Program-made: the position numbers and the translations under genes
Notes under the pieces: generated by a model
What the model was told of the DNA's origin: nothing
What the model saw: only the letters and a program-made list of their open reading frames with translations
The model's database searches: none
Source: Propionispora sp. 2/2-37
Lineage (GTDB): Bacteria; Bacillota; Negativicutes; Propionisporales; Propionisporaceae
Reading direction: 5' to 3'
Assembly (NCBI RefSeq): GCF_001298735.1
Contig: NZ_CYSP01000002.1
Coordinates: 186,001 to 250,000 of the forward strand
DNA: 64,000 nt
Part shown: in pieces, positions 53,638 through 63,387 of the stretch
Layout of the letters: each line of letters starts with the position of its first letter
How positions within the stretch are numbered: the stretch's first letter is position 1

Positions 53638-54360
53638 TTATTGCGGTGTCACGACCAGCCGCGGACGACCCGTGGCTGACATGGCCTTGTCACCCATAGT
53701 AATGGTAAGTGTGCTGCCGGTCAGCACATTGCCCTCCTGCACCGCCCGGGCATTGCCGGTCAATACGGCCTTGCTATCCTCGCCGCCGTAATATACGGCA
53801 TGATCGGACGTTGCATCCAGCTTGCGCGCCTCGCTGACAATATGCACATTGCCTTTCCCTACCGCACGGTTTTCCTTAATAAAGGCTTCCAGATAGTCTG
53901 CGGTCATTGTGCCGTCAGGCGTGGTTAGTGTACCACCCGCCGGCACAACGGCGTAATCCTTATCGGAATAATAATCCACGCTGTCACCGGTCAGGCGGCT
54001 GTCCTCCTTGGTCAGCACGACATTGCCGCCGGAAGCCACCAGATGATTGTCGCCATAGGACCACACCTCCGGTGCGGTAAGTGTGGCCGTGTCTTTGACC
54101 ACATGTACGCCGCCGGTGATATGGCCCTCCTTGGTCTTGGTGTTATATTCGGCCCGCTGACCGGTCATCACGGCGTTTTCCTGGATAAATTTAACCCCGC
54201 CGCTGGCCTCCATAAGCCCGGTCGTGGAATTGTATTCAATGGTATCGGCTTCCATCTCCACCGGCTTTTGCGGCGCCGCATCCGTCTGCAGCACCGCGCC
54301 GGAGAGTAAAAGCACTGTTACAGCGGTTACGATACCCTGTTGTAGGCGATATGGTTTCAC
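53638..54360 (-). CDS. lptA: LptA-type periplasmic LPS transport protein
   Basis: 240 residues from a GTG start that overlaps the lptC stop by 4 bases (GTGA). Signal peptide ([19 protein letters not shown]), then OstA-fold repeats: [60 protein letters not shown]. It forms the beta-jellyroll bridge carrying LPS across the periplasm. It is longer than E. coli LptA (about 185 residues), having an extra repeat. Confidence 0.92.
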   Translation of the reverse strand: MKPYRLQQGIVTAVTVLLLSGAVLQTDAAPQKPVEMEADTIEYNSTTGLMEASGGVKFIQENAVMTGQRAEYNTKTKEGHITGGVHVVKDTATLTAPEVWSYGDNHLVASGGNVVLTKEDSRLTGDSVDYYSDKDYAVVPAGGTLTTPDGTMTADYLEAFIKENRAVGKGNVHIVSEARKLDATSDHAVYYGGEDSKAVLTGNARAVQEGNVLTGSTLTITMGDKAMSATGRPRLVVTPQ

Positions 54361-54911
54361 GGTGCCACTCCTCCCTGCTGTATGCGGGCATTGCCCGATA
54401 CTTTTATTTTTTCCAGATTGACATCACTGTCCAGTTGATCACCGGTAAGCACGGTGTCATCACGGGTCACCCTGACACCGCCCGACCCGTGGTAACGCTG
54501 TTCCGCCGCCAGCCAGTCCACGCGGGCCGCAGTGAAGGTTGCCCCATCATCGGCAACGGCCTTTACCTCGGTTTCAATGCGCACATCGCGGGTCTTGCCG
54601 TCCATCCAGCCCTGCTTGGCGGTCACTATGATTTTGCCGCCGTCCCTTTGATAAAAAGTACCCTGCAGGTTTTTCAGCGTAACATTTTTCGTTTCCGGGT
54701 CAATTTCTATCGTCTCGGCAGACAGTTCCCATAACCGTTTGCCGTCATGTTCCTCCACAATGGAACTGCCGGAATACGACAGTTGATTTCGTTCGCTGCC
54801 GGCCTCGGCCGCCGGCTCCTGGGAAGCAGGCGGCGCGCTTAGCAGATAGTAGATGCCTCCCGCCAGCAGCAGGGCGACACAGGCTGCCACGGCAACTATT
54901 TTTTTGTTCAA
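54357..54911 (-). CDS. lptC: LPS export protein LptC
   Basis: 184 residues from a TTG start overlapping the lpxL-like stop by 4 bases (TTGA). One N-terminal membrane anchor (KIVAVAACVALLLAGGIYYL) and a periplasmic OstA-like domain: LSYSGSSIVEEHDGKRLWEL, SAETIEIDPETKNVTLKNLQ, GTFYQRDGGKIIVTAKQGWM. It takes LPS from LptBF and hands it to LptA. Confidence 0.9.
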   Translation of the reverse strand: MNKKIVAVAACVALLLAGGIYYLLSAPPASQEPAAEAGSERNQLSYSGSSIVEEHDGKRLWELSAETIEIDPETKNVTLKNLQGTFYQRDGGKIIVTAKQGWMDGKTRDVRIETEVKAVADDGATFTAARVDWLAAEQRYHGSGGVRVTRDDTVLTGDQLDSDVNLEKIKVSGNARIQQGGVAP

Positions 54912-55876
54912 GCCTGTTCACCCGCTCCCTTGTCTTTATTATCGTCAGCGTTATCCTTGGTTGCCGCAATCTCACGCCCGTCCAGACTCTCGTCGTCAGG
55001 CTTTGTATTCCAGCGCTTTTGAAACCACAGCCACTCGTCCGGATAGCTTCGGATAAATGTTTCCAGATGGTTGGTCATGGTCACGGTAAGGCGCCGGATA
55101 TCTTCACTCTCATTACCGGTATCTTCATAATAAAACGGTTTATGGATGATCAGGCGATGTCCGCCCTCTTTCTTCCTCACAATATAACACGGCACCACCG
55201 GCGCTTTAAAGCGTCTGGCAAAAACCGCCGGTCCGATAGGCGTCGAAGCCGGTTTGCCAAAAAAATCAACAAAAATTCCGCTTTTACCGGCATCCTGGTC
55301 GGCCAGGAAACCCAGTCCCTTGCCCTTTTTCATGGCCTTGGCCGCAGCCACCAGTTCGGTTGTACCGCGGGCAAAAATTTCTATGCCGACCATCTCGCGG
55401 TATTCGTTCAAAAGCCGGGTGTGCTGATCATTCGGCTGCCGCTTAATGACACTGGTGATAGGCAGACCGGACAAAGCCAGTCCGGCGCCCAGCCACTCCC
55501 AGTTGCCGACATGGGCGGTCAAAATGACCACTCCACGCCTTTCAGCCAGCGCTTCTTTAAAATAATGCATATTTTCAATGCTGACATATCGCTGAAAGTT
55601 TTGCGGTGTAAGCGCCGGCGTATACATAATCTCCAAAAAGGTCTGTCCGATTTTGGTGAATAAGCTTTTGATAATGGTTTCACTTTCGGCTGCCGATAAC
55701 GACATGCCTTCCATAATCTGGGCAATCGCCCTGTTGCGCTGGCGCCCGGCCAGCCGGTAATACAATTTTCCCAGCCATTTCCCTGCCTGTAAGACAAAGG
55801 TGTACGGCAGCGACGAAATCATACGGCTCATTGTCTTTAAGGTATGATATTGCCAATTTGATACCACGCACCGCAC
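54908..55876 (-). CDS. lpxL: Lipid A biosynthesis lauroyl/myristoyl acyltransferase (LpxL/HtrB type)
   Basis: About 320 residues. Secondary acyltransferase that adds an acyl chain to Kdo-lipid A. VVILTAHVGNWEWLGAGLAL carries the catalytic H-x4-E; GFLADQDAGKSGIFVDFFGK and PVVPCYIVRKKEGGHRLIIH follow; an N-terminal amphipathic region binds the membrane. The annotated GTG at 55876 overlaps the ribosome site, so a GTG at 55867 may be the true start. Only one family member is in the window. The last about 25 residues are charged. Confidence 0.9.
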   Translation of the reverse strand: MRCVVSNWQYHTLKTMSRMISSLPYTFVLQAGKWLGKLYYRLAGRQRNRAIAQIMEGMSLSAAESETIIKSLFTKIGQTFLEIMYTPALTPQNFQRYVSIENMHYFKEALAERRGVVILTAHVGNWEWLGAGLALSGLPITSVIKRQPNDQHTRLLNEYREMVGIEIFARGTTELVAAAKAMKKGKGLGFLADQDAGKSGIFVDFFGKPASTPIGPAVFARRFKAPVVPCYIVRKKEGGHRLIIHKPFYYEDTGNESEDIRRLTVTMTNHLETFIRSYPDEWLWFQKRWNTKPDDESLDGREIAATKDNADDNKDKGAGEQA

Positions 55877-55904
55877 CTCCGTTTCCCTCTGAGTCGCTTT
55901 GCTG

Positions 55905-56450
55905 CTACTGCGTCATAACTTCATTGCCTGTCGCCACGTACGTGGCGACAAGGGCTTCCCATTTGCCTTGTGCTTTTAAAATCATCTCGATAATTTCCCG
56001 CACTGCGCCCTGGCCGCCGGAATGCGTGGCCACATAGTGCGCCCGTTTCTTCACTTCCGCCACGGCATTGGCCGGTGCACAGCCGAGCCCTACCCTGGTC
56101 AGTACCGGCAAATCATTAATATCATCACCCACATAGGCGATTTCCTGCAAGTCCAGTTTGTGCTTGTCTGCCAGAGCTGTCAGCGCCTCCGCCTTGTCGG
56201 CGGCCCCCTGATATACATCCTGTATTTTTAATTCTTCGCCGCGCCAGCTCACCATAGGGCTTTGGCGTGCCGTAATGATCGCCGTCCTGAGCCCGGCCTT
56301 ATGCGCCAGGGAGATTCCCAGTCCGTCATGGCAATAGAACACCTTCATGACTTCCCCTTCCGGCCCTACCGGAAGGGTCCCGTCGGTAAGTACACCATCC
56401 ACATCAAAAATCAGTAATTTGATATGGGCTGCCCGTGACCTATAATCCAT
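55905..56450 (-). CDS. kdsC: 3-deoxy-D-manno-octulosonate 8-phosphate phosphatase KdsC
   Basis: 181 residues of the HAD superfamily (C0 type without cap): LLIFDVDGVLTDGTLPVGPE with the nucleophile aspartate, ITARQSPMVSWRGEEL, and YVGDDINDLPVLTRVGLGCA with the metal-binding acidic group. Removes phosphate from Kdo-8-P. The start codon overlaps the kdsD stop by one base (TAATG). Confidence 0.95.
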   Translation of the reverse strand: MDYRSRAAHIKLLIFDVDGVLTDGTLPVGPEGEVMKVFYCHDGLGISLAHKAGLRTAIITARQSPMVSWRGEELKIQDVYQGAADKAEALTALADKHKLDLQEIAYVGDDINDLPVLTRVGLGCAPANAVAEVKKRAHYVATHSGGQGAVREIIEMILKAQGKWEALVATYVATGNEVMTQ

Positions 56451-57421
56451 TATACCACTCCTTGGCGTAATAAGTCAGTAAGGTGAATAATACCAATTGC
56501 CCGGGCCTGTCCATCCACTACCGGCAGTACGGTAATCGGACGCGGCTGATTTTTTTCCATGATATGCAGCGCCTGTGCCGCCAGTTTGTCCGCCGTAATG
56601 GTGCGCGGAGTTCTCGTCATCAGCTCTTCTACCGGCTTATCCAGAAATTCATGCCCCTTTTCCAGCCCGCGGCGGATATCACCGTCGGTTATAATTCCCA
56701 GCAGTTTCCCGGAGCCGTCCACTACTGAAGTGGCGCCAAGCCCCTTGTCGGTAATGACAAACAAGGCTTCTTTCACTGTTTTATCCGGAGCGACCACCGG
56801 GTTGTCCTCCCCTTGGTGCATAACGTTTTCCACCGTCAACAGCAGCTTCCGCCCCAGAGCGCCGCCAGGATGATAAAGGGCAAAATCTTCCGGTGTAAAC
56901 TTGCGGGCGGACAACAGGGCTACCGCCAGGGCATCGCCCATCGCCAGGGTGGCGGTCGTACTGGCCGTCGGTGCTAACCCCAACGGGCAGGCTTCTTTTT
57001 CCACACTGACATCAATAAAGAGGTCGGCGGCATTGCCCAGGGTGGATTTTTCCCGGCCGCTCATGGCAATCAGGGAAGCACCGATGCGTTTAATGGCCGG
57101 TAAAATATTGATGATTTCCTGTGATTCACCGCTGCTGGAAATACCGATGACAATATCCTCCGCTGTAACCATGCCCAAATCACCGTGGATGCCCTCCGCC
57201 GGGTGCAGGTAAAAGGCCGGTGTACCGGTGCTGGCCAGTGTTGCCGCCATTTTCCGGCCGATAATCCCGGATTTGCCCATACCGGTGATCACAATCCGTC
57301 CCCGGCAGGCTAGAATTTTATCCACAGCGGCCATAAACCGGTCGTCAATGCGCGGAATCAAATTTTCCACAGCCGCAGCTTCGATGGCTAACACCTTTTT
57401 GGCTTCTTCCTGAATATTCAT
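56450..57421 (-). CDS. kdsD: D-arabinose 5-phosphate isomerase KdsD (KpsF/GutQ)
   Basis: 323 residues: an SIS sugar isomerase domain (about 35-170; VITGMGKSGIIGRKMAATLA, FYLHPAEGIHGDLGMVTAED, IGISSSGESQEIINI) followed by two CBS domains (about 205-320). Converts ribulose-5-P to arabinose-5-P for Kdo. It is directly linked to kdsC and follows kdsA by 60 bases. Confidence 0.95.
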   Translation of the reverse strand: MNIQEEAKKVLAIEAAAVENLIPRIDDRFMAAVDKILACRGRIVITGMGKSGIIGRKMAATLASTGTPAFYLHPAEGIHGDLGMVTAEDIVIGISSSGESQEIINILPAIKRIGASLIAMSGREKSTLGNAADLFIDVSVEKEACPLGLAPTASTTATLAMGDALAVALLSARKFTPEDFALYHPGGALGRKLLLTVENVMHQGEDNPVVAPDKTVKEALFVITDKGLGATSVVDGSGKLLGIITDGDIRRGLEKGHEFLDKPVEELMTRTPRTITADKLAAQALHIMEKNQPRPITVLPVVDGQARAIGIIHLTDLLRQGVV

Positions 57422-57481
57422 GCTGATACCTCCTGATAAGTTAGGATAAAAGCTTGTCTCTGCGGTTTATCTTTATATTTT

Positions 57482-58312
57482 TTAATGGCACTTATGCCGT
57501 TTAACAATATTGTCGATGGCAATGACGTCTTTTAACAGGTCTTCCAGCTGATCGACGTACAGCATGTTGGGTCCGTCGGACAGTGCTTCCTCGGGATTAT
57601 CGTGGATTTCCATAAATAATACGTCAATACCGGTGGCAACCGCCGCACGGGTAAGGTAGGGCACGAACTCCCGCTGTCCGCCGGAGGAAGTACCGGCGCC
57701 GCCCGGCAGCTGCACGCAATGCGTGGCGTCGAAAACCACCGGGTACCCCATAGCCCGCATCATCGGCAGCGAGCGCATATCGGCTACCAGATTGTTATAG
57801 CCAAAGCTGGCGCCCCGTTCGGTCAGCAGGATATTTTCGTTGCCGGCTTCCCTTATCTTATTGATGACATTCTTCATATCGTTCGGGGCCAGAAACTGGC
57901 CTTTTTTTACATTAATTACCTTGCCGGTCAGGGCCGCTTCATGCAGCAAATCGGTCTGGCGGCTTAAAAAAGCCGGAATTTGCAGAATATCCAGCACCTC
58001 GGCGGCGGCTTCAATCTGGTTTACGCAATGAATATCGCTCAGCACCGGTACATTCAGTTCGTTCTTAATATGCTTCAAAATCTTAAGGCCTTCCTCCAGG
58101 CCCGGCCCGCGGAAAGAGCTGTGGGAAGAACGGTTGGCCTTATCAAAGGATGCCTTAAAGACATAGGGCACCCCCAGATGCCCGGCGATGGCTTTAATGG
58201 AGCGGCCAATTTTCAGCGTGCGCTCCGGATCTTCGATCACACAGGGTCCGGCAATTAAAGCAATTGGATTTTGTCCGCCAACAGTGATTGGTCCGATTTT
58301 AACAATATTCAT
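57482..58312 (-). CDS. kdsA: 3-deoxy-8-phosphooctulonate synthase KdsA
   Basis: 276 residues of the DAHP synthase I fold: [60 protein letters not shown] and [20 protein letters not shown]. Condenses arabinose-5-P with phosphoenolpyruvate. The conserved N in FDKAN and C in AGPC follow the usual pattern; whether it needs a metal cannot be settled here. Lies 16 bases after kdsB. Confidence 0.96.
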   Translation of the reverse strand: MNIVKIGPITVGGQNPIALIAGPCVIEDPERTLKIGRSIKAIAGHLGVPYVFKASFDKANRSSHSSFRGPGLEEGLKILKHIKNELNVPVLSDIHCVNQIEAAAEVLDILQIPAFLSRQTDLLHEAALTGKVINVKKGQFLAPNDMKNVINKIREAGNENILLTERGASFGYNNLVADMRSLPMMRAMGYPVVFDATHCVQLPGGAGTSSGGQREFVPYLTRAAVATGIDVLFMEIHDNPEEALSDGPNMLYVDQLEDLLKDVIAIDNIVKRHKCH

Positions 58313-58328
58313 CGATTAAGATGCCTCC

Positions 58329-59060
58329 TTATTTTTCCCGTTGCAGGATATGTCTGACTTTTTCCAAATCTTCCGGCGTATCCACTCCTACCGGACGGAA
58401 CGAGGTCTCCAGTACCTTGATGCGGTAACCGTGTTCCAAAGCCCGGAGCTGCTCCAGCGATTCCGCCCGTTCCAGAGGCGTGGGCGGCAGTTTGGCATAA
58501 TGCAGCAAAAAATCGCGCCGGTAGGCATAGATGCCGATATGCTTATATACCTTGTAGCCTTCATGCTTTACCCGCGGATACGGCAGCAGCGAACGTGAAA
58601 AGTACAGCGCATAGCCGTCCAGCCCGGTGATCACCTTAACGGCATTGAGATTATCATACTCATCCGCTGCCGCTTCCGTCATCAAAGTCGCCATGACCAG
58701 GCCGGAATCGCCGGTAAAAGCCGCGGCCAGCTGATCGATTACTTCCGGTGCAATCAGCGGTTCGTCGCCCTGTACATTAATGATGACGTCCACCGCCGGA
58801 AAAGCCGACGCCACTTCGGCCAGCCGGTCGGTTCCGGTGGGATGATCGGGCGATGTCATCATAACCTTGCCGCCGAAACGGTTCACGGCTTCCACTACCA
58901 GCCGGCTGTCGGCGGCAACCAGCACTTCCGACGGGGAAACAGCCCGGCTGGCCCGTTCATAAACATGCTGAATCATCGGTTTGCCGGCAATATCGGCCAG
59001 CGGTTTGCCCGGCAGACGTGTGGAAGCATAACGAGCCGGAATTACACATAATATATTCAC
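58329..59060 (-). CDS. kdsB: 3-deoxy-manno-octulosonate cytidylyltransferase KdsB
   Basis: 243 residues. CVIPARYASTRLPGKPLADI, VLVAADSRLVVEAVNRFGGK, VINVQGDEPLIAPEVIDQLA and PVGVDTPEDLEKVRHIL are the family motifs. Makes CMP-Kdo, the substrate of WaaA encoded 15 bases upstream (and possibly of the KpsC-like domain at 14258-16732). Confidence 0.96.
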   Translation of the reverse strand: MNILCVIPARYASTRLPGKPLADIAGKPMIQHVYERASRAVSPSEVLVAADSRLVVEAVNRFGGKVMMTSPDHPTGTDRLAEVASAFPAVDVIINVQGDEPLIAPEVIDQLAAAFTGDSGLVMATLMTEAAADEYDNLNAVKVITGLDGYALYFSRSLLPYPRVKHEGYKVYKHIGIYAYRRDFLLHYAKLPPTPLERAESLEQLRALEHGYRIKVLETSFRPVGVDTPEDLEKVRHILQREK

Positions 59061-59075
59061 TTGCTAACCCCCTCA

Positions 59076-61598
59076 TTAATCGGTAACCGTCTCTCCCTGC
59101 ACAAAGGCAGGAGTAGTTTGCTGATCAGCCACCCGGTTAATTAACTCCATCATTTCCGGGTAGCCCTCGGTAAACCTTAGTTCAATATCCAGCATATATA
59201 TTGGTAAGGGACGCTGGGAATGAATAAATTCGGCCGGAATTTTCACGGCATCTTTTCCGGTGGTGATCACGGCATATACGCCATTTTCCACAGCCCGCTG
59301 CATGACCTGCTGCATTTCCACCATAGTATAGCTGTGATGATCGGGATAACGGGCGGAATACACCACTTCGGCCCCAATATCCACAATCGTTTGTTCAAAG
59401 GAAGAGGGATTGCCGATAGCCGACAGGGCCATGACCTTTTTCCCCCGGACGGTTTCCAGCGGCTCCATGTTTTTATAAACATCGCCCTTATACCATTCCT
59501 CCACTTCGATAAAGCAGCGCGGACTATGAAGGCTTTCCACCACCAGGGCATGGGGGTTATAGTGCCGGACAACGTCGCGAATACTGCTCCGGGCATCTTC
59601 GGTGGACTGATCGGCCTTGGTCAGCAGGATAGCCTGTGCCCGGTCCAGATTTTCCAGCGGCTCACGCAATGTACCGCGCGGAAGCAGAAAATTATTCCCA
59701 AAAACATTAATGGTGTCAATAAGTACAATATCCAGATCACGCTCTAACTGCCAGTGTTGATAGCCGTCATCCATAATGATCACTTCGGCCTGAAAATGCT
59801 GAACGGCATAATTACCGGTTATGGCCCGGTCTTTACCGATTAATACCGGTACTCCCGGTAAATTCTTGGCCAGCAGAAAAGCCTCATCACCGGCTTCAGC
59901 TGCCGACATATAGATCTTGCTGCCGTCGGACACCAGCCCGATTTTCCCCTTATATTGAGCCCGGTAACCCCGGTTCAGGATAACCACCCGGTGTCCCGAA
60001 TCCCGGATGATGGCCGCCAGACGTTGTGCCGTCGGTGTTTTGCCGGTTCCCCCCACCGTAATATTGCCCAGACTGATCACCTGGCATGGCAGTTTATGGC
60101 GTTTTAACAGATTATAGCGGTATAAGGCCAGTTTGACGTCAACACCCAGGCCATATATGAAGGAAAGAAACCGCAGCACGGAGAGCAGCACGTCTGCCAA
60201 GGGGCCCTGTTTTTCGCCATGAATTAACTTATAAAAATAGCTATAGAGATAGAGTTGCGATGTTTCACGCGAAAAGGCAGCGGCCTTGCCGGTCTCTTTC
60301 TTTTTCCGGGCGTCCTCCAGCAAATCCCGCAAATGCAGGGCACTTTTGCGGGCCGCTCCCTGATTTTCTTCAATAATCGCCAGCGACCGGCGCGACATAT
60401 CCTCCCGCAGCCCCTCGTCCTTAAGCAGTTGCAGCATGCTCTGCTGCAGTTCTTCGGCATTTTTGACGGTAACACAGGCTTCCCGTTCGGAGAACAAGGC
60501 ATAGGTGTCTTTAAAGTTAAACATATGCGGCCCGGTGAGAATGGGTTTGCCGTGCGCTGCCGGTTCTAAAATATTGTGCCCTCCGCGCGGAACCAGACTG
60601 CCGCCCACATACACGATATCACCGATGCCGTATATTTTACCCAATTCGCCAATAGTGTCCACCAGGACGACATCATGGCCGATGCCGGGCTGCTCCTTAA
60701 GGACGGTGCGCTGCGCCGCCTGCAGCCCGTATTGGACAGCCAGGTCGATAATTTCCTGAGTCCGTATGGTATCACGGGGAGCAATGATCAGTTTGGCAGC
60801 CGGAAACTCCTCCCGTATTCCGGCAAAAGCGGTAAAGAGCGGTTCTTCTTCTCCTCTATGCGTGCTGCCGGCAACGACAATGGGCGAACTGCCGGCAAGG
60901 CCCATCTCCCGGAAAAGTTTCTCCTTCTCTTCGGCGCTGACTGCGGTATAAGTCTGATCATATTTGGTATTGCCGGTGATAATAACCCGTGCCGGATTGG
61001 CACCTAACCGGATAATATAGTCGGCATCCACTGCCGACTGCATGCAGAACCGTCCCACCGTCCCCATCATATCCCGCAGTATTCCCAGCAAATAACGGTA
61101 CCGGACGACGCTCTTATCGCTAATGCGGCCATTAGCCATCATAACCGGAATTTGATTTTCCCGCATGGTCTTTAAAAACTCAGGCCACAATTCGGTTTCC
61201 ACCGGAACAAATACCTTCGGCTGGATTCTCGTTACCACCGACCGGCTGATCCAGGGTAAATCCAGCGGGAAATAGATAATAGCCGTCGCATCTTTGACAA
61301 TTCGTCTGGCCATCTCATAGCCGCTGGAAGTTACCACCGAAACCAGAATCGGCGAATCCGGCATCTCCCGGTGGAACTCCTTGACAATGGGGCTGGCGGC
61401 CACAATTTCCCCTACTGAAGCCGCATGCACCCAGATGCAGTCCTTATGCGCCACCTTATTAATTTCTTCGCTTGGCAAAATGCCCATACTTTGACGCAGC
61501 CGCTCCCCAAACCCTTTTTCCCTGACAGTCCGGAAAATAAAAACCGGAGTAGCAGCCAAAACGAGCAATAAGCCAAGTATATTATACAAAAAATGCAT
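59076..61598 (-). CDS. waaA-lpxK: WaaA-LpxK fusion: Kdo transferase plus tetraacyldisaccharide 4'-kinase
   Basis: 840 residues in a single open frame. The WaaA half (about 1-430) has a membrane anchor, WVHAASVGEIVAASPIVKEF with the catalytic Glu (62-64), VPVETELWPEFLKTMRENQI, GNTKYD (209-214) and VGGSLVPRGGHNILEPAAHG. The LpxK half (about 450-830) has its own hydrophobic N-terminal region, the Walker A VISLGNITVGGTGKTPTAQR (511-521) and IIMDDGYQHWQLERDLDIVL. A charged linker (about 428-447) joins them. LpxK phosphorylates lipid A precursor and WaaA then adds Kdo, so the fusion joins consecutive steps. Both halves have all key motifs. Confidence 0.94.
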   Translation of the reverse strand: MHFLYNILGLLLVLAATPVFIFRTVREKGFGERLRQSMGILPSEEINKVAHKDCIWVHAASVGEIVAASPIVKEFHREMPDSPILVSVVTSSGYEMARRIVKDATAIIYFPLDLPWISRSVVTRIQPKVFVPVETELWPEFLKTMRENQIPVMMANGRISDKSVVRYRYLLGILRDMMGTVGRFCMQSAVDADYIIRLGANPARVIITGNTKYDQTYTAVSAEEKEKLFREMGLAGSSPIVVAGSTHRGEEEPLFTAFAGIREEFPAAKLIIAPRDTIRTQEIIDLAVQYGLQAAQRTVLKEQPGIGHDVVLVDTIGELGKIYGIGDIVYVGGSLVPRGGHNILEPAAHGKPILTGPHMFNFKDTYALFSEREACVTVKNAEELQQSMLQLLKDEGLREDMSRRSLAIIEENQGAARKSALHLRDLLEDARKKKETGKAAAFSRETSQLYLYSYFYKLIHGEKQGPLADVLLSVLRFLSFIYGLGVDVKLALYRYNLLKRHKLPCQVISLGNITVGGTGKTPTAQRLAAIIRDSGHRVVILNRGYRAQYKGKIGLVSDGSKIYMSAAEAGDEAFLLAKNLPGVPVLIGKDRAITGNYAVQHFQAEVIIMDDGYQHWQLERDLDIVLIDTINVFGNNFLLPRGTLREPLENLDRAQAILLTKADQSTEDARSSIRDVVRHYNPHALVVESLHSPRCFIEVEEWYKGDVYKNMEPLETVRGKKVMALSAIGNPSSFEQTIVDIGAEVVYSARYPDHHSYTMVEMQQVMQRAVENGVYAVITTGKDAVKIPAEFIHSQRPLPIYMLDIELRFTEGYPEMMELINRVADQQTTPAFVQGETVTD

Positions 61599-61632
61599 AG
61601 ATTAACCTCTTTCCCATAAAGTGGCGGCCCTA

Positions 61633-63387
61633 TTACTTACGTTGTACCGCAGCCGCGTTGCCGGGATTGCCGGAAAACTGCACCTGGTGCAGCTTATGGT
61701 AAACCCCGTTTAATGCCAGCAGTTCGTCATGCGTTCCCCGTTCCACAATCCGGCCTTTCTCCAGGACCAGAATCATATCGGCCCGTTTAATGGTGGACAG
61801 GCGGTGGGCGATCACAAAGGAAGTACGCCCCGCCATCAGTTTGTCCAGGGCTTCCTGAACCAGCTTTTCACTTTCCGTATCCAAAGCCGAAGTGGCTTCA
61901 TCTAAAATCAGCACCCGGGGATTTTTCAAAATAGCCCGGGCAATGGCAATGCGCTGGCGCTGTCCGCCGGACAGCTTCGAACCGCGTTCCCCGATCTGCG
62001 TATCATATTCTTCCGGCATCTGGCTGATAAAATGATGCGCGTTAGCCGCCTTGGCAGCGGCAACTACTTCTTCCTCGCAAGCATCCAGCCGGCCGTACAG
62101 AATATTTTCATAAACCGTACCGTTAAACAACACGGTTTCCTGCGGCACAATGCCAATTTGTTCCCGCAGGGAGTCCAGGGTTACTGTCTTAATATCGATG
62201 CCGTCGATGCTAATGTAGCCGGAACCGGGATCATAAAACCGCGGAATCAGGTTGGCCACCGTGGTTTTGCCGGCACCGCTGGGGCCGACAATGGCCACCA
62301 TCTGCCCCGGTTTAGCTTGCAGCGATACCTCCTGCAGGACCGGTTCACCGGTTTTATAAGAAAAATTGACCTGGTGAAACTCCACTTCGCCCTGAATCCG
62401 CGGCATGGACACCGCATCCGGCATGTCTTTAATGTCCGGTTCGGTGTCCAGCACGGCAAAGATGCGCTGAGCGGCTGCCAGCGACCTTTGCACGCCGCCG
62501 TATACCCGGCTGAGACGTTTAATCGGGTTGGACAGATTGACGGCGTAAATCAAAAAGGCAACTAATGATCCGGCTGTTAGATGGTCATTGATGACTTCCC
62601 AGCCGCCATACCAGATAATCAGGGTAACAGCGACGGCGGCCAAAAATTCAATAATGGGTGTTAACAGTGCCATTAACTGCGCTGTTTTCATCTGGGCCCG
62701 GAAGTTTTTATAATTTTGTTTATCAAAGCGGTCTATTTCATGTTCTTCACGTACAAAAGACTTAATCACCCTCGCGGCGGAAAGTGTCTCCTGCAGAATG
62801 GAGGTGATATCCGCGGCCCGTTCCTGCATTACATGACTGGCTTTTCTCAGTTTTTTTCCGAATATATTAATAGTCTGCGCCACCAGCGGCACAGTGACAA
62901 TGGTAAGCAATGCCAGTTTCCAGTGAATATAAAACATAGCTCCCAGTGAACCAATCAGCGTCATGCCTTCCGTAACGCCCTCAATGACATTATCCACTAA
63001 GGCATTTTGCAGGGCAGCCACATCATTGGTGATATAGCTCATCAGCGTACCCGTCTGCCGCTTTTCGTAATATGACAAAGGCAGACGCTGCATATGACGG
63101 TAGACAGCCCCCCGGATATCAATGATCACCTTCTGGCCGATATAAGCCATCAGGTAGGTTTGACCGTAAAAGAAAATTCCCCTTAAAACAAACACTACCA
63201 CAATCCCGCCGGCAATGATATTCAGCATGGTCATGTCTTTTTCAGCCAGCACTTTATCAATAACGTCCTGCATAATCCAGGGTATATACAAATTGGTGCC
63301 GGCAGCAAACATAATACAGAAAACGGCCAGGATCAGCCGGGGAATATAGGGACGGATGAAGTTGAGCAAGCGTATATAGGTATTCAT
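61633..63387 (-). CDS. msbA: Lipid A export ABC transporter MsbA
   Basis: 584 residues: six membrane segments (about 1-310) and an NBD with MVAIVGPSGAGKTTVANLIP (Walker A), LSGGQRQRIAIARAILKNPR (signature) and VLILDEATSALD (Walker B), then VIAHRLSTIKRADMI. It flips core-lipid A to the outer leaflet of the inner membrane. The start overlaps the lpxB stop by 4 bases. Alternative identity as a general lipid exporter is unlikely given the LPS operon. Confidence 0.93.
   Translation of the reverse strand: MNTYIRLLNFIRPYIPRLILAVFCIMFAAGTNLYIPWIMQDVIDKVLAEKDMTMLNIIAGGIVVVFVLRGIFFYGQTYLMAYIGQKVIIDIRGAVYRHMQRLPLSYYEKRQTGTLMSYITNDVAALQNALVDNVIEGVTEGMTLIGSLGAMFYIHWKLALLTIVTVPLVAQTINIFGKKLRKASHVMQERAADITSILQETLSAARVIKSFVREEHEIDRFDKQNYKNFRAQMKTAQLMALLTPIIEFLAAVAVTLIIWYGGWEVINDHLTAGSLVAFLIYAVNLSNPIKRLSRVYGGVQRSLAAAQRIFAVLDTEPDIKDMPDAVSMPRIQGEVEFHQVNFSYKTGEPVLQEVSLQAKPGQMVAIVGPSGAGKTTVANLIPRFYDPGSGYISIDGIDIKTVTLDSLREQIGIVPQETVLFNGTVYENILYGRLDACEEEVVAAAKAANAHHFISQMPEEYDTQIGERGSKLSGGQRQRIAIARAILKNPRVLILDEATSALDTESEKLVQEALDKLMAGRTSFVIAHRLSTIKRADMILVLEKGRIVERGTHDELLALNGVYHKLHQVQFSGNPGNAAAVQRK

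Noticed and set aside
55019-55663. 214-residue plus-strand frame
   Set aside because: Antisense to the lpxL-like gene, whose catalytic motifs are intact.
62032-62565. 177-residue plus-strand frame
   Set aside because: Antisense to the NBD of msbA; composition is that of a shadow frame.
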